A stretch of DNA of 64,000 bases, taken from assembly GCA_016192065.1 (NCBI GenBank), contig JACPUX010000072.1, forward strand, positions 186,001-250,000, given 5' to 3'. Position 1 is the stretch's first letter. Every line of letters starts with the position of its first letter. Below are positions 6,983 through 18,603 of this stretch, in pieces. The position numbers were made by a program, and so were the translations under genes. A model generated the notes under the pieces. The model had not been told where the DNA came from, searched no databases, and saw only the letters and a program-made list of their open reading frames with translations. The DNA is from Betaproteobacteria bacterium. GTDB lineage: Bacteria > Pseudomonadota > Gammaproteobacteria > Burkholderiales > Casimicrobiaceae.

Positions 6983-9636
6983 GACGAAGCCTCCGGGTGC
7001 GAGGACGGGGCGAGCGGCAGGCGGACGGTGAAACGTGAGCCGCGTCCCGGCGTGCTGTCGATGAGGAGTTCTCCGCCCATGCGTTCACACAAACCGCGAC
7101 TGAGCGCGAGGCTGAGGCCGGTGCCGCCGGCCGGTGGAATCGGCCCATCCGCCGCGCCAAAAGGCTCCAGCGCACGCGCCAGTTCCGCCGGGGTCATGCC
7201 GCGCCCCTGGTCGCGCACTTGGATGTCCAGATGTCCGCTTTCCTGCGCCCGCACGAACAGCGCGATCTCACCGCGCCCGCTGAATTTGGCGGCATTGCTG
7301 AGCAGGGCCAACAGCACCTGCTTGAGCCGCGTGCGCTCGCCCCGCACGGTCACATCGGGAATTTCGGGCACGGTTAGCCAGCTGCTGGCGCGTTCAACCA
7401 GAGGTCGCGCGACGGTGAGCACCTCCGCGATCAGCGGCGCAACCTCGACCGGTAGGCGCTCGACTTCCAAGTTGCCAGCATCCAGCCGCGAGTAGTCGAG
7501 CACGGTATCGACCATCGTCAACAGGTGGACTCCCGATTCTCGGATGCGGCCAAGTTCTTCCTGGCCCCAGGCGGGCTTCGCCGCGGCCAGACTGGTTTCC
7601 TGCAACAGCTCCGCGTAGCCGATAATGGCGGTCAGCGGCGTGCGCATGGCGTGGCTCATGTTGCTGAGGAATTTCGACTTGGCGGCGCTGGCGGCCTGGG
7701 TGGCGCGCTGCGCAAGGAATAGGTCGGTAATGTCGGCGATGCCGGCGATCAGGCAAGTGCGCCCGCCATATTCGAGAAAATGCGCCGACACGCTGCCCCA
7801 GAATTCGCTGCCGTCGGCGCGCAGAAAGCGCTGCTGGTGGTTGCGCGCACTGCCGTGTTCTACTACTTCCTGCCACAAGCCGGTGCCGTCGATGCTGTGC
7901 GCGCCGTAGAGCTTTTCGAGAGACTGCCCGATGATTTCTTCGGGACGGTAGCCGAATAGCTGTTCGGAAAGCGGATTCGCGAGCAGGACTTCGAGGTCGC
8001 CGGCCCGCCACAGCAACAGGAACACGGGCGCGGCCTGGACGACCGCGCGGATCTGCTCGTCGCTTTCATCGCGGCTTTCAGTCGGTGCGGTGGCCGCGGC
8101 CCGAGTGACCTGGGGCGTTGCGTCGCCGCCTCCCGAGGCTGCGGACTTGCGCTCCTCCCATTCGTTCAACTGGGTTTCCAGCAATCGCCGCGTCGCCACC
8201 GAAGCACTGAAACAACTGCCCCTACCCGGCTCGCTGGTGACGGTGACATCACCACCCATGAGGCGGCACAAGCGCCGGCTGATGGCGAGGCCCAGGCCGG
8301 TGCCACCGAACTTGCGGGTGGTCGCCGAATCCGCCTGGACGAAGGGCTGGAAGAGCTTGGCCACTTGCGCTTCGTTCATGCCGATGCCGGTGTCGGTCAC
8401 GTCGAAAAAGATGCGCTCGCCGCCGCCCTCCTCGGCCTCGCGCCGAACACCGAGGCGCACCTCACCGTCACTGGTGAACTTGGCGGCGTTGGCCACCAGA
8501 TTGAACAACACCTGCCGCAAGCGCGTGAGGTCGGTTTCGATGACACCGACATCAGCGGCCGAATGCATGGTCAGGCGGTTGCGGTTCGCGGCAATCAGTG
8601 GTTGTGCCGTGGAGCACACTTGGTCGACCAACTGCATGACGTCGACACGTTCGTAGTTCAGCTCGACCTTACCGGCTTCGATCTTGGACAGGTCGAGCAG
8701 GTCGTTGATGAGGCCCAGCAAATGCTTGCCGGCGCCCCTGATTTTGCCGACGTCCGCCAGCGTCGTGGGGTTGCCGCCGCTGGCGGCAAGCTCCTCTTCA
8801 ATCATTTCGCTGTAGCCGATCACGGCATTAAGGGGCGTGCGCAGTTCATGGCTCATGTTGGCGAGGAAGGCACTCTTGGCCTGGTTGGCCTGCTCCGCCG
8901 CTTCGCGCGCATGGTCGGCGGCGCGGCGCGCGAGATCGGCCACTTTGCGGGCTTCGTCGAGTTGGCGTCGCTGCTCGTCGATGAAGCGATTGCGCTCCTC
9001 CAGTTCGCGGCGGGCCTTAATGACACCGCGCACCGCGTTATTCGACTGGATGCCGAAGGTGGCGGTGAAGATGGTCATCCCCACCAGCGACAGCACCGTG
9101 GTCAGCACGGAAGAGTCGCCATGCACCACGTAGCCGGTATTCATGCCCGCGAGCACGCCACCCAGGGCGAACCAAAAGCTGCCGGTAAGCGCTGCCCGCA
9201 TGCCGCCCGTGCTTAGATGCGCGGCATTGATCGCGGTGAACATCGTCGCCGTCGCCAGGATGTCGAAGCCCACCAGGGCCGAACACACGCCCAGCATGAA
9301 CGAATCGACCTGCAGGTTGCGCAGTTCGACCCGCTTAGAATCGCTGCTGCGCTTGCCGATTTGATAGGCCAGATGCGGCCAGACCAGGGTCCAGCCGGCA
9401 AGCAGCGTCAAGACCGCGGTGCTGGTCGGGTGCTGCATGATCACCGACAAGAGCATCAGCCCGGTAAAGAGGTAGGCGACTGCTCGCACTGGATAGTCGA
9501 TGCCCACCAATGGGTGTATGTGCTTCACCGGAGCACCGCCGGTATCCCCAAGCGTTTCTCCTTGTTTTGCTTCTTGGCTTGGGCTCATTGCCGCGGCGTA
9601 AAATTCTTCTGGATCGTCAACCCCGGCAAGTATCAT
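6979..9636 (-). CDS. MASE2 sensor histidine kinase with two transmitter modules
   Basis: An 885-residue membrane kinase. Order: MASE2 membrane sensor with several helices (about 45-210), coiled coil (about 215-255), first HisKA with SHELRTPL (His near 263), first HATPase_c with NAAKF and GTGLGLAIS, a PAS domain (about 530-640), second HisKA with SHAMRTPL (His near 662), and a second HATPase_c with NAAKF and [10 protein letters not shown]. Two full dimerisation/ATPase units in one chain are unusual. No receiver is fused; a receiver gene overlaps its stop codon. It heads the partner-switching operon. An alternative start at 9598 would drop 13 residues; neither start has a strong ribosome-binding site. 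Confidence 0.9.
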   Translation of the reverse strand: MILAGVDDPEEFYAAAMSPSQEAKQGETLGDTGGAPVKHIHPLVGIDYPVRAVAYLFTGLMLLSVIMQHPTSTAVLTLLAGWTLVWPHLAYQIGKRSSDSKRVELRNLQVDSFMLGVCSALVGFDILATATMFTAINAAHLSTGGMRAALTGSFWFALGGVLAGMNTGYVVHGDSSVLTTVLSLVGMTIFTATFGIQSNNAVRGVIKARRELEERNRFIDEQRRQLDEARKVADLARRAADHAREAAEQANQAKSAFLANMSHELRTPLNAVIGYSEMIEEELAASGGNPTTLADVGKIRGAGKHLLGLINDLLDLSKIEAGKVELNYERVDVMQLVDQVCSTAQPLIAANRNRLTMHSAADVGVIETDLTRLRQVLFNLVANAAKFTSDGEVRLGVRREAEEGGGERIFFDVTDTGIGMNEAQVAKLFQPFVQADSATTRKFGGTGLGLAISRRLCRLMGGDVTVTSEPGRGSCFSASVATRRLLETQLNEWEERKSAASGGGDATPQVTRAAATAPTESRDESDEQIRAVVQAAPVFLLLWRAGDLEVLLANPLSEQLFGYRPEEIIGQSLEKLYGAHSIDGTGLWQEVVEHGSARNHQQRFLRADGSEFWGSVSAHFLEYGGRTCLIAGIADITDLFLAQRATQAASAAKSKFLSNMSHAMRTPLTAIIGYAELLQETSLAAAKPAWGQEELGRIRESGVHLLTMVDTVLDYSRLDAGNLEVERLPVEVAPLIAEVLTVARPLVERASSWLTVPEIPDVTVRGERTRLKQVLLALLSNAAKFSGRGEIALFVRAQESGHLDIQVRDQGRGMTPAELARALEPFGAADGPIPPAGGTGLSLALSRGLCERMGGELLIDSTPGRGSRFTVRLPLAPSSHPEASS

Positions 9637-9831
9637 GGAGCACTATCGAGGCGTCAATAGCGTCATCGCGACCGAGCGCCATCGAACGCGAGCAGCGCCT
9701 CCTCGCCGCCAGCATTGCACTGAGGCCGGCGGAATTCAGGCCCAAACCGGCCTCGAAGCCATAGTATAATTTTGCGCTCGCGGCAACTCGGGGGCGCCGC
9801 GGTTTCGCCTAGTCCTCCCTTTGAGGAGTCC

Positions 9832-10863
9832 ATGGAACCATCCTTACTGCAACCAGCCGGCACGGGGGATAGCTGCTCGCTCGTCGAAACCTGCACGATC
9901 AGCATCGAGTTGCGCCAGCGCATCACCGAACTGGAACGCAACACCAGCATCGACCCGCTCACCGGCTTGTGGAATCGCGCGCATTTCGATCAAATCGTCG
10001 AAAAAGAACTCGACCGCAGCGTGCGCTACCATCAGCCGCTCTCCTTGCTGTTGCTTGATCTCGACCACTTTGGGCGCATCAACGCCGAACACGGCCGGCC
10101 GGCCGGCGACGCGGCGCTGCGGGAGTTTGCGCGCGTCACCCTGGCCGCGACCTCGGTCTCAGACGAGTATTTCCGTTGGAGCGGTGACCAATTCGCCGTT
10201 CTCACCATCGGCACGGGTTATCGCGCCGCGGCGCGTTTGGCGAAGAACTTGCGCGAGATCGTGGCGAACCACCGGTTCCCCGGCGTGGGCCGGATCACCG
10301 TCAGCATCGGCGTCGCCGAACACAACTCCGCCGAAGACACCCCCGACTGGCTAAGACGAGCAGAAACGATGCTCGCTGCGGCCAAACAAAAGGGGCGCGA
10401 CCGGGTGTTGGTGGACCCGCAAGGCAGCTCGGACCAATGGGCCTCGAATCGCAGCATCTCGGCCCTGCATCTAGTCTGGCATGAGGCGTACGAATGCGGT
10501 GAGCCAACCATCGACGGGCAGCACTACAAACTGTTCGAATTGGCCAACCAGCTCATCGAGGAGTTCCTGGCCAGCAACGACAACTTCGAGCGTATCGCCC
10601 CGGCCTATGCGTGCCTCGCGGAGCACATCGCCCAACATTTCTCCGACGAAGAGGCGATTCTGTCGCGCAGCGGTTATGCCCGTCTCGACGCGCATCGTCG
10701 TGCCCACGCCGGACTCTTGGGACACGCCACTCGCCTGCGCGATGCCGTGCTCACCGGAGATGCCCGGCTGGGGGCGCTGATCGAGTTCATCGCCGACGAC
10801 GTGGTGGCGCAGCATTTGTTCAAGGCGGACAGGGATTTCTTTCCGCTGTTCTCGCGCTTATAA
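9832..10863 (+). CDS. GGDEF-domain protein fused to bacteriohemerythrin
   Basis: A 343-residue protein with an N-terminal GGDEF-type domain (DPLTGLWNRAHFD and DLDHFGRIN present) and a C-terminal bacteriohemerythrin domain. The signature motif reads SGDQF instead of GGDEF, so a catalytic metal-binding Glu is Gln and cyclase activity is doubtful. The hemerythrin part keeps the diiron ligand pattern: H in LVWHEAY, H-x3-E in GQHYKLFE, H-x3-E in AQHFSDEE, H in HRRAH, and H-x4-D in QHLFKADRD. Similar fusions act as oxygen-responsive c-di-GMP proteins. The start at 9832 follows a TTGAGGAG ribosome-binding site. A TATAAT hexamer lies at 9765-9770. It is divergent from the MASE2 kinase operon. Confidence 0.87.
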   Translation: MEPSLLQPAGTGDSCSLVETCTISIELRQRITELERNTSIDPLTGLWNRAHFDQIVEKELDRSVRYHQPLSLLLLDLDHFGRINAEHGRPAGDAALREFARVTLAATSVSDEYFRWSGDQFAVLTIGTGYRAAARLAKNLREIVANHRFPGVGRITVSIGVAEHNSAEDTPDWLRRAETMLAAAKQKGRDRVLVDPQGSSDQWASNRSISALHLVWHEAYECGEPTIDGQHYKLFELANQLIEEFLASNDNFERIAPAYACLAEHIAQHFSDEEAILSRSGYARLDAHRRAHAGLLGHATRLRDAVLTGDARLGALIEFIADDVVAQHLFKADRDFFPLFSRL

Positions 10864-10920
10864 GCGGCCTGCTTCGGGCAAATTGCTTGCCTGGCTGCTA
10901 CCTTTGGTGCTGCGGACCGC

Positions 10921-13290
<2,370 letters not shown>

Positions 13291-13501
13291 CGCCCGTGAT
13301 CGCTCCTTCGCACCTATGAATAGCCGAGACAGAAGAAAACCGCTCCGAGATCCTTTGGCAGGGTCGCGAACCCTCGTCTTCGTCGATCGGCTGGCGGAGG
13401 TTTCTATCGCACCCCGCGTCGATGGCCGGGAGTCTACCATCCTCTAAGGCATACGCGGACGGACAAGCCATGACCCACCTTCCGTTAGGCAATTGTCGTG
13501 G
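13291..13501. other. Non-coding interval
   Basis: About 210 bp between the multi-PAS kinase start and the HTH stump. It should hold the kinase promoter, but I see no clear promoter hexamers, repeat or structured RNA here. Confidence 0.4.
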
Positions 13502-13711
13502 TCACATCACGGCGCTCAACACCACTTGCTGCGCCACCGCCCGCACTTCTTTCTTGCGCTCATGGCCGGGCAACGGTAGCTCATCGACGACGAGCAAGCC
13601 CGCGCGCGCTAATTCGTCGATATCGCTCTTGACCGCGCTGCGGTCGCGATGAAGTTTGCCTGCTCGCGCGTGACGGATCAACTCAGGCCATGGTGGCGCC
13701 AAAGTGTCCAA
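13502..13711 (-). pseudogene. C-terminal stump of an HTH transcriptional regulator
   Basis: A 69-codon frame whose last 45 residues (AVKSDIDELARAGLLVVDE, then GHERKKEV) look like the recognition helix and wing of an HVO_A0114-type or antitoxin-like winged-helix regulator. The N-terminal half expected for that family is missing, and the first 15-20 residues look unrelated. I read it as a truncated remnant. It might still be a short expressed protein; no neighbouring toxin is visible. Confidence 0.4.
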
Positions 13712-13747
13712 GGGTAGGTTGGTGAATCAATCGTTCTCCCAGCCCCG

Positions 13748-14191
13748 TCAGCTTTCCTCCGGCGCAACGATGCGTATCGGGCGAGTTCCGATCCTGGCCC
13801 CGGTGACCTCATCCACCGCCACGGCCTTGATTTCCGTACCGGTATCCGCATCCAGGAAGCGGACCAGTTTCCCGCCACCTCGATGTTTGCGTCCCCAGGC
13901 GCCAATGATGAAAAGCACCGGCAGAAAATCCTGCCCCGCCGGGGTCAAAAGATACTCTTCACGCGGCGGGTGCTCCGAGTAGCGTCGCTTCTCCAGCAAG
14001 CCCTCCTCGGTTAAAACCGCCAGCCGCCGGGTCAGGATCGTCGGCGCGATACCCAGGCTTTTCCGGAATTGGTCGAAGCGCGTGAGACCCGCATGGGCAT
14101 CGCGCAGGATCAACAAACTCCACGCATCGCCCGCAAAAGCCAGGCTCCGTGCGATCGGGCAGGCGCTTTCATACGTTTTTTCGCTGTTCAT
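13748..14191 (-). CDS. HxlR-family transcriptional regulator
   Basis: A 147-residue MarR-like winged-helix protein of the HxlR group. It has the conserved N-terminal Cys-Pro (ACPIARSLAFAGDAWSLLIL), the recognition region TRFDQFRKSLGIAPTILTRRL and the wing LLEKRRYSEHPPREEYLLT. HxlR proteins often sense electrophiles or quinones through that cysteine and repress a divergent oxidoreductase gene. Here the divergent genes are an SDR and an Old Yellow Enzyme, which fits. The gene pair is separated by 82 bp of AT-rich DNA. Confidence 0.9.
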   Translation of the reverse strand: MNSEKTYESACPIARSLAFAGDAWSLLILRDAHAGLTRFDQFRKSLGIAPTILTRRLAVLTEEGLLEKRRYSEHPPREEYLLTPAGQDFLPVLFIIGAWGRKHRGGGKLVRFLDADTGTEIKAVAVDEVTGARIGTRPIRIVAPEES

Positions 14192-14273
14192 ATTAAAAAG
14201 ATAGTGACTTGATATCGAATTGATAGTATAGTTAGTACTGGATCGATATTAACACGTCCAGACGGAGATTTGA
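14192..14273. promoter_or_regulatory. Divergent hxlR/SDR control region
   Basis: An 82-bp AT-rich spacer, unlike the GC-rich surroundings. It contains an AGTA-N7-TACT inverted repeat at 14225-14239 and ATATCGA/ATCGATAT elements near 14211-14218 and 14242-14249, plausible operator parts for HxlR. A GGAG ribosome-binding site for the SDR gene lies at its right end. The operator role is inferred from position. Confidence 0.45.
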
Positions 14274-15092
14274 ATGATGAAAAACAATGATCAGGCGGTT
14301 GCCCTGGTAACGGGGGCCTCTTCAGGCATTGGTGAAGCGACGGCCCTGCGACTGGCCAAAGCAGGCTACAAGGTATTCGGTACCAGTCGACGTGGAGCAT
14401 CCGCTTCGCGAGGCTCGTTCGAGATACTGCCGCTGGACGTGACCAGTGATACATCCGTCAACGCTGTCGTCGCTGAAGTCATCCGGCGCGAGGGGCGCCT
14501 TGACCTGCTGGTGAATAACGCCGGCTTCAACGTCGCGGCCGGTGGCGCGGAGGAAAGCTCCATCCAGCAGGCCCAGGACATCTTCGATACGAATTTTTTC
14601 GGGATGCTGCGGATGACCCTGGCCGTCGTTCCCCACATGCGCCGGCAGGGGAGCGGCCGCATCATCAACATCGGCTCGGTGCTGGGCGTCATGGCCATGC
14701 CCTACATGGCGCTCTATGCAGCAACCAAACATGCCATCGAGGGCTACTCGGAATCCCTCGACCATGAACTTCGCACCATGGGTATCCGCGTCTCGGTGAT
14801 CGAGCCGGCATTCATGAAGACCGCGATCGATGCCAACTCTCGCGATGCGGATGCCAAGCTGGACGCGTACCGGGACGTGCGGATCGCAATGGATGCGCGC
14901 CTCAAGGAAATGCTGGATGTTGCCGAGGAGCCCGATGTGGTCGCCGACACGGTCCTGAAGGCTGCAAGCGCGGCCAGCCCCAAAGCGCGCTACACCGCAG
15001 GCACCGCCGCAGCGCGCTTGCGCCTGATGCATACGCTATTGCCGGCCAGCCTTCTGGATGCCGGAATCCGAAAGCAATTGCGCATCGCGTAA
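14274..15092 (+). CDS. Short-chain dehydrogenase/reductase
   Basis: A 272-residue NAD(P)-dependent oxidoreductase of the classical SDR family. The cofactor motif TGASSGIG is near residue 14, NNAG near 82, the catalytic Ser in INIGSV, and the Tyr/Lys pair in YAATK. SRR after the second strand suggests NADPH preference. It is the first gene after the HxlR control region and is followed 46 bp later by an Old Yellow Enzyme gene, so both probably belong to one HxlR-controlled detoxification unit. The substrate is unknown. Confidence 0.9.
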   Translation: MMKNNDQAVALVTGASSGIGEATALRLAKAGYKVFGTSRRGASASRGSFEILPLDVTSDTSVNAVVAEVIRREGRLDLLVNNAGFNVAAGGAEESSIQQAQDIFDTNFFGMLRMTLAVVPHMRRQGSGRIINIGSVLGVMAMPYMALYAATKHAIEGYSESLDHELRTMGIRVSVIEPAFMKTAIDANSRDADAKLDAYRDVRIAMDARLKEMLDVAEEPDVVADTVLKAASAASPKARYTAGTAAARLRLMHTLLPASLLDAGIRKQLRIA

Positions 15093-15138
15093 CGCGTCAC
15101 TTCGCCAGCACGGCTAACTCAACCAAATAAAAACCACC

Positions 15139-16401
15139 ATGACAAAACCTATCTCTCCCGAAATCAGTTTTCTCAACCGGCCACTGCGACTGCCCAATGG
15201 CAGCGTGCTGCGCAACCGCCTGGCCAAGGCCGCGATGAGCGAGGTACTTGGCACCTACGATAACCATGCGACCCAAAAGCACGTTGAACTTTACCGGCGC
15301 TGGGCCAAATCAGGCATCGGCATGCTCATTACCGGCAACGTGATGATTGATCGGCGCGCGCTGGGTGAGCCCGGCAATGTGGTGATCGAGGACGAATCGG
15401 ACTTGCTGGTCTTGCAGCAGTGGGCAAAAGCGGCGACCGAACAGGGGGCGGCGATCTGGGTTCAGCTGAACCATCCGGGCAAGCAATCGCCCAAGGGGCT
15501 GAACAGCACGAATCTTTCCCCTTCTGCCATTCCGTTCCGTGCTGACATGGCGGGCTTTTTTGAAACGCCGCGCGAGGCCACGACGGCGGAAATCGACGAG
15601 ATCATTCAGCGTTTCGGGCGCAGTGCGGCCATCTGCAAGAAAGCCGGCTTCAGTGGTGTGCAGATTCACGGCGCCCATGGCTATCTGATCAGCCAGTTCC
15701 TGTCGCCGCACCACAACCAACGCACAGATGAATGGGGCGGCAGCCCGGAAAAGCGGCGCCGCTTTGTTCTGGCGGTGTATGCGGAGATACGCCGGCAAGT
15801 CGGCAAGGAATTTCCGGTCGGCATCAAGCTCAACTCGGCCGACTTCCAGAAGGGCGGATTTACCGAGGAAGAATCCATGGCGACCATCCGCGCGCTGGCC
15901 GACGCAGGAATCGACCTGATCGAGATTTCCGGAGGAACCTATGAAGCACCTGCGATGAGCGGTGTCGTACAACAGCCACACCGGTCCTCCACCGCCCTAC
16001 GCGAGGCCTACTTTCTGTCATTTGCGGAAAAGTTGCGCTCCACCGTTCAGGTGCCGCTGATGCTGACCGGCGGCTTTCGCACCCTTGCCGGCATGAATGC
16101 GGCGCTGCAAACCGGGGCACTGGATGTTGTCGGGCTGGCGCGCCTGCTGGCGATCGATCCCGATGCACCCAAAGCGCTACTACAAGGCAAGGAAAGTGAG
16201 CAGCATGTTCGGCCAATTTCGACCGGAATCAAGGCGATTGATCGCATGGGCCTCATGGAAATACTCTGGTACTCGCGTCAGTTGAAGCGAATTGCCGAGG
16301 GCGGCGATCCTCATCCGAGGGAAAGCGGCCTTTGGGCATTTCTGGCGTCCTTGATGAAAAGCGGCTGGGGAACCTATCAAACCAAACGTCTTCGCGCTTG
16401 A
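15139..16401 (+). CDS. Old Yellow Enzyme-family NADH:flavin oxidoreductase
   Basis: A 420-residue FMN-dependent ene-reductase-like TIM barrel. Family features include LRNRLAKAAMSE near residue 25, QLNHPGKQ near 110, the substrate-binding pair in QIHGAHGYLISQFLSPHHN (H-x-x-H) and the C-terminal GGFRTLAGMNAAL and DVVGLARLLAIDP flavin-phosphate motifs. Such enzymes reduce activated double bonds of enones or quinones. Co-orientation with the SDR and the divergent HxlR regulator suggests response to electrophilic compounds. Confidence 0.9.
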   Translation: MTKPISPEISFLNRPLRLPNGSVLRNRLAKAAMSEVLGTYDNHATQKHVELYRRWAKSGIGMLITGNVMIDRRALGEPGNVVIEDESDLLVLQQWAKAATEQGAAIWVQLNHPGKQSPKGLNSTNLSPSAIPFRADMAGFFETPREATTAEIDEIIQRFGRSAAICKKAGFSGVQIHGAHGYLISQFLSPHHNQRTDEWGGSPEKRRRFVLAVYAEIRRQVGKEFPVGIKLNSADFQKGGFTEEESMATIRALADAGIDLIEISGGTYEAPAMSGVVQQPHRSSTALREAYFLSFAEKLRSTVQVPLMLTGGFRTLAGMNAALQTGALDVVGLARLLAIDPDAPKALLQGKESEQHVRPISTGIKAIDRMGLMEILWYSRQLKRIAEGGDPHPRESGLWAFLASLMKSGWGTYQTKRLRA

Positions 16402-16529
16402 TGCGGCTTGGGTAGTGCAGCAAGCGTTGCGCTCAGCACAGCGGCGGCCATTCCGGTGCTCATCGCTGTTGCGCAGGTCCGTCTCGACCCGGTCGATGCC
16501 GGACGGATGCTGACCGGCGCACCCTCGCG

Positions 16530-16964
16530 TCAGGTCGATTTCGGCCACAGGATCATCTGCGTGCAGCGGAACAGGGCGATCTTGCGCCCTGTGACCTCGT
16601 CCGTGACCGTCGCATCCCAGACCTGGGTGTTCCGCCCCAGGTGCTGGGCGCTCGCCACACAGGCGATCGATCCCTCCTTAACGGTGCCGAGATGGTTGCT
16701 CTTCAGCTCGATGGTGGTGAACGATTGTGCGCCTTCGGGCAAGTGTGCCACCGTGGCATAGCCGCAGGTCGTATCCGCCAGCGCCACCACGCTGGCGGCA
16801 TGCAGGAAATCGTTCGGCGCGAAGTGCAGCTTCCTGACCGGCATCCTGCTTCGCAACGAATCCTGCGCCAGCGCAATCATCTCGACGCCGAGAAAGCCTG
16901 GCAGGTACTCGCCGCCCCGCTCGTTGAGGATTTCGATCGAAATTTCCGGGCGCAGTTTGCTCAT
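16530..16964 (-). CDS. PaaI-like hotdog-fold thioesterase
   Basis: A 144-residue protein of the PaaI/YiiD thioesterase type. The central hotdog helix reads FLHAASVVALADTTCGYA and the following strands TIELKSNHLGTVKEGSIAC and GRNTQVWDATVTDEV are typical. It would hydrolyse acyl-CoA thioesters in the cytoplasm. The start at 16964 has a GGAAG ribosome-binding site and overlaps as ATGA the stop of the MFS remnant at 16961-17203, showing that the two were once a coupled operon. The longer frame to 17090 has no support. Confidence 0.82.
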   Translation of the reverse strand: MSKLRPEISIEILNERGGEYLPGFLGVEMIALAQDSLRSRMPVRKLHFAPNDFLHAASVVALADTTCGYATVAHLPEGAQSFTTIELKSNHLGTVKEGSIACVASAQHLGRNTQVWDATVTDEVTGRKIALFRCTQMILWPKST

Positions 16965-17203
16965 GCAATACTTCCTTTCGATGCAACCGGCGCCAATTGC
17001 GCCGCAATGATGGGACGCTCGATCCTGGCTTCGCGGATCGGCAAGTTGAGGATCGCGGCCAGCAGCGAAAGCGCTATGTCGGCATACCACATCCAGCCGA
17101 AATCGCCGAAGCGCGAAATGGTCAGGCCGCCGAGGTAGGCGCCGAGGAAACCGCCGACCTGGTGCGACAGCAGCACCTCGGGACTACGGATGGAACGAAA
17201 CAT
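16961..17203 (-). pseudogene. C-terminal stump of an MFS transporter
   Basis: An 80-codon frame whose residues from LLSHQVGGFLGAYLGG to NLPIREARIERP match the last 57 or so residues of the intact MFS transporter encoded at 53413-54630 (LLSHQIGGFLGAWLGG to NLPIREARVTRP). That covers only about the last two membrane helices of a 12-helix protein, so about 340 residues are missing. The first ten residues do not match. The 5' break lies near 17165, shortly before the divergent lysR control region. The stop overlaps the thioesterase start, the relic of an older operon. Confidence 0.8.
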
Positions 17204-17307
17204 GTCGTGGTCGCCACCGTACGGATTCGATACTCACCACTATAGGTAACAATTACAAATACAAATAGCCCATAATCGACACCATTCCGTCAACGTTTCG
17301 TTTACAA

Positions 17308-18219
17308 ATGTCCTGGCTGAGCAGTTGGCTAGCCTTCGTCAAGGTCGTCGAAACCGGCAGCATGGTCGAAGCATCGCGTCGTCTGGACTGCACGCGCGCG
17401 CAGGTCAGCAAGCAGATCGGTGACCTCGAACGGCGTTTCGGGGTTCGCCTGTTCGAGCGATCGACGCGCAAAGTCAGCTTGACGCCTTCCGGCGAAGTCT
17501 TCTATCAGTACGCGCTACGCACCCTGGAGTCCATCGAAGCCACCGAGGTCGCCGTCAGAAACCTCGGCGACGAACCCCGCGGAATGCTGCGCGTCAGCGC
17601 CACCGTCGTCTTCGGCCGCTTGTATGTTGCGCCGCTGATACCGGGCCTCATCGCCCGCTATCCCGACCTGGAGTGCGAACTGATTCTCGGCGATCAGACC
17701 GTCGACCTCGTCGACGACCGCATCGACCTGGCGATACGGATGACCCGGGACCCGCCGCAGGATGCCGTGGTCAGGCGGCTGATCGCCGTGAAGCGGGTGA
17801 TTTGCGCTTCTCCGGCCTATATTGAGGCGCACGGCGAGCCTCGAACGCCCGGGGAGCTGGAACGCCATCAGTGCTTCAGCTACCTTCTCACCGACGACAA
17901 CGTGTGGCGCCTCGCGGACAGGCAGGGCAAGGAAACCGACATCCGGGTCCGCAACAGGTTCCAGTTCAACGACATCGCCTGTCTGCACGATGCCGCGCGC
18001 AACGGCCACGGCCTGGCGATATTGCCGCTCTACATCTGCGGTGCGGACCTGGCCTCGGGTGCGCTGAAAGTCGTGCTCGAAGATTTCGAGCCGGTCGTCA
18101 GTTTCGGCCGCGACATCTACGCCTGCTACACGCCCAGCCGCGTTCGCGCACCCAAGGTCGCGGTGTTTCTCGCCGAACTCGATCGGATGCTGAGCCCTGC
18201 GCCGCAGTGGGCGCGCTGA
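17308..18219 (+). CDS. LysR-family transcriptional regulator
   Basis: A 303-residue LysR regulator. The N-terminal HTH (WLAFVKVVETGSMVEASRRL then AQVSKQIGDLERRFG) is followed by a periplasmic-binding-like effector domain beginning LRVSATVVFGRLYVAPLI. It belongs to the CrgA/DhcR-like group with the LFERSTRKVSLTPSGE motif. It is divergent from the truncated MFS gene, which was probably its target before the deletion. The last 83 bp of the gene and about 110 bp beyond recur at 20125-20315. Confidence 0.9.
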   Translation: MSWLSSWLAFVKVVETGSMVEASRRLDCTRAQVSKQIGDLERRFGVRLFERSTRKVSLTPSGEVFYQYALRTLESIEATEVAVRNLGDEPRGMLRVSATVVFGRLYVAPLIPGLIARYPDLECELILGDQTVDLVDDRIDLAIRMTRDPPQDAVVRRLIAVKRVICASPAYIEAHGEPRTPGELERHQCFSYLLTDDNVWRLADRQGKETDIRVRNRFQFNDIACLHDAARNGHGLAILPLYICGADLASGALKVVLEDFEPVVSFGRDIYACYTPSRVRAPKVAVFLAELDRMLSPAPQWAR

Positions 18220-18327
18220 GTGTCGCCTTCATCAGGTCGCGGTCGCAAGCGACTGCTTCTGCTGCCGACCATTGCGCACTGCGCTTGCTCGTGGTCATGG
18301 TTTGCCCTCACAAGGGATTCAAGGCCG
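18137..18327 (+). repeat. Direct repeat A, copy 1 (lysR 3' end and flank)
   Basis: A 191-bp stretch covering the end of the lysR gene and its downstream flank. It recurs at 20125-20315 without indels and with about 15 substitutions by hand alignment (about 92% identity). Confidence 0.88.
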
Positions 18328-18453
18328 AACTCGACAACCAACCGCTTACCGCTTCCGCGTTCCTGACGAAGGTCTGCTTCCACTTTCCTCGGCTGTCTCC
18401 AATGGGTTGAAAGTTCGCTTTCGCCCTCCCCCAGCGACTGACTTTCTCCAGCC

Positions 18454-18590
18454 TCACGAACTCAGCTCGCGCAGATCGGCGAGCAGGGCGTCGACGCTTT
18501 CCGGCTGCGTGTCCCAGGCGCACATGAGGCGGGCGCCGCCGGCGGCGATGAAGGTGTAGAAGCGCCAGCCGCTCTGGCGCAACCCCTTCC
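18454..18590 (-). pseudogene. Threonine aldolase 3' fragment, copy 1 (repeat B1)
   Basis: Read on the minus strand, this encodes the C-terminal 40 or so residues of a low-specificity L-threonine aldolase (RFYTFIAAGGARLMCAW, ending DLRELSS-stop at 18454). No upstream part of the gene is present. The same piece recurs at 19904-20045. Together the copies flank the ATPase gene as direct repeats. Confidence 0.75.
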
Positions 18591-18603
18591 GATTTCCTGA
18601 AAA

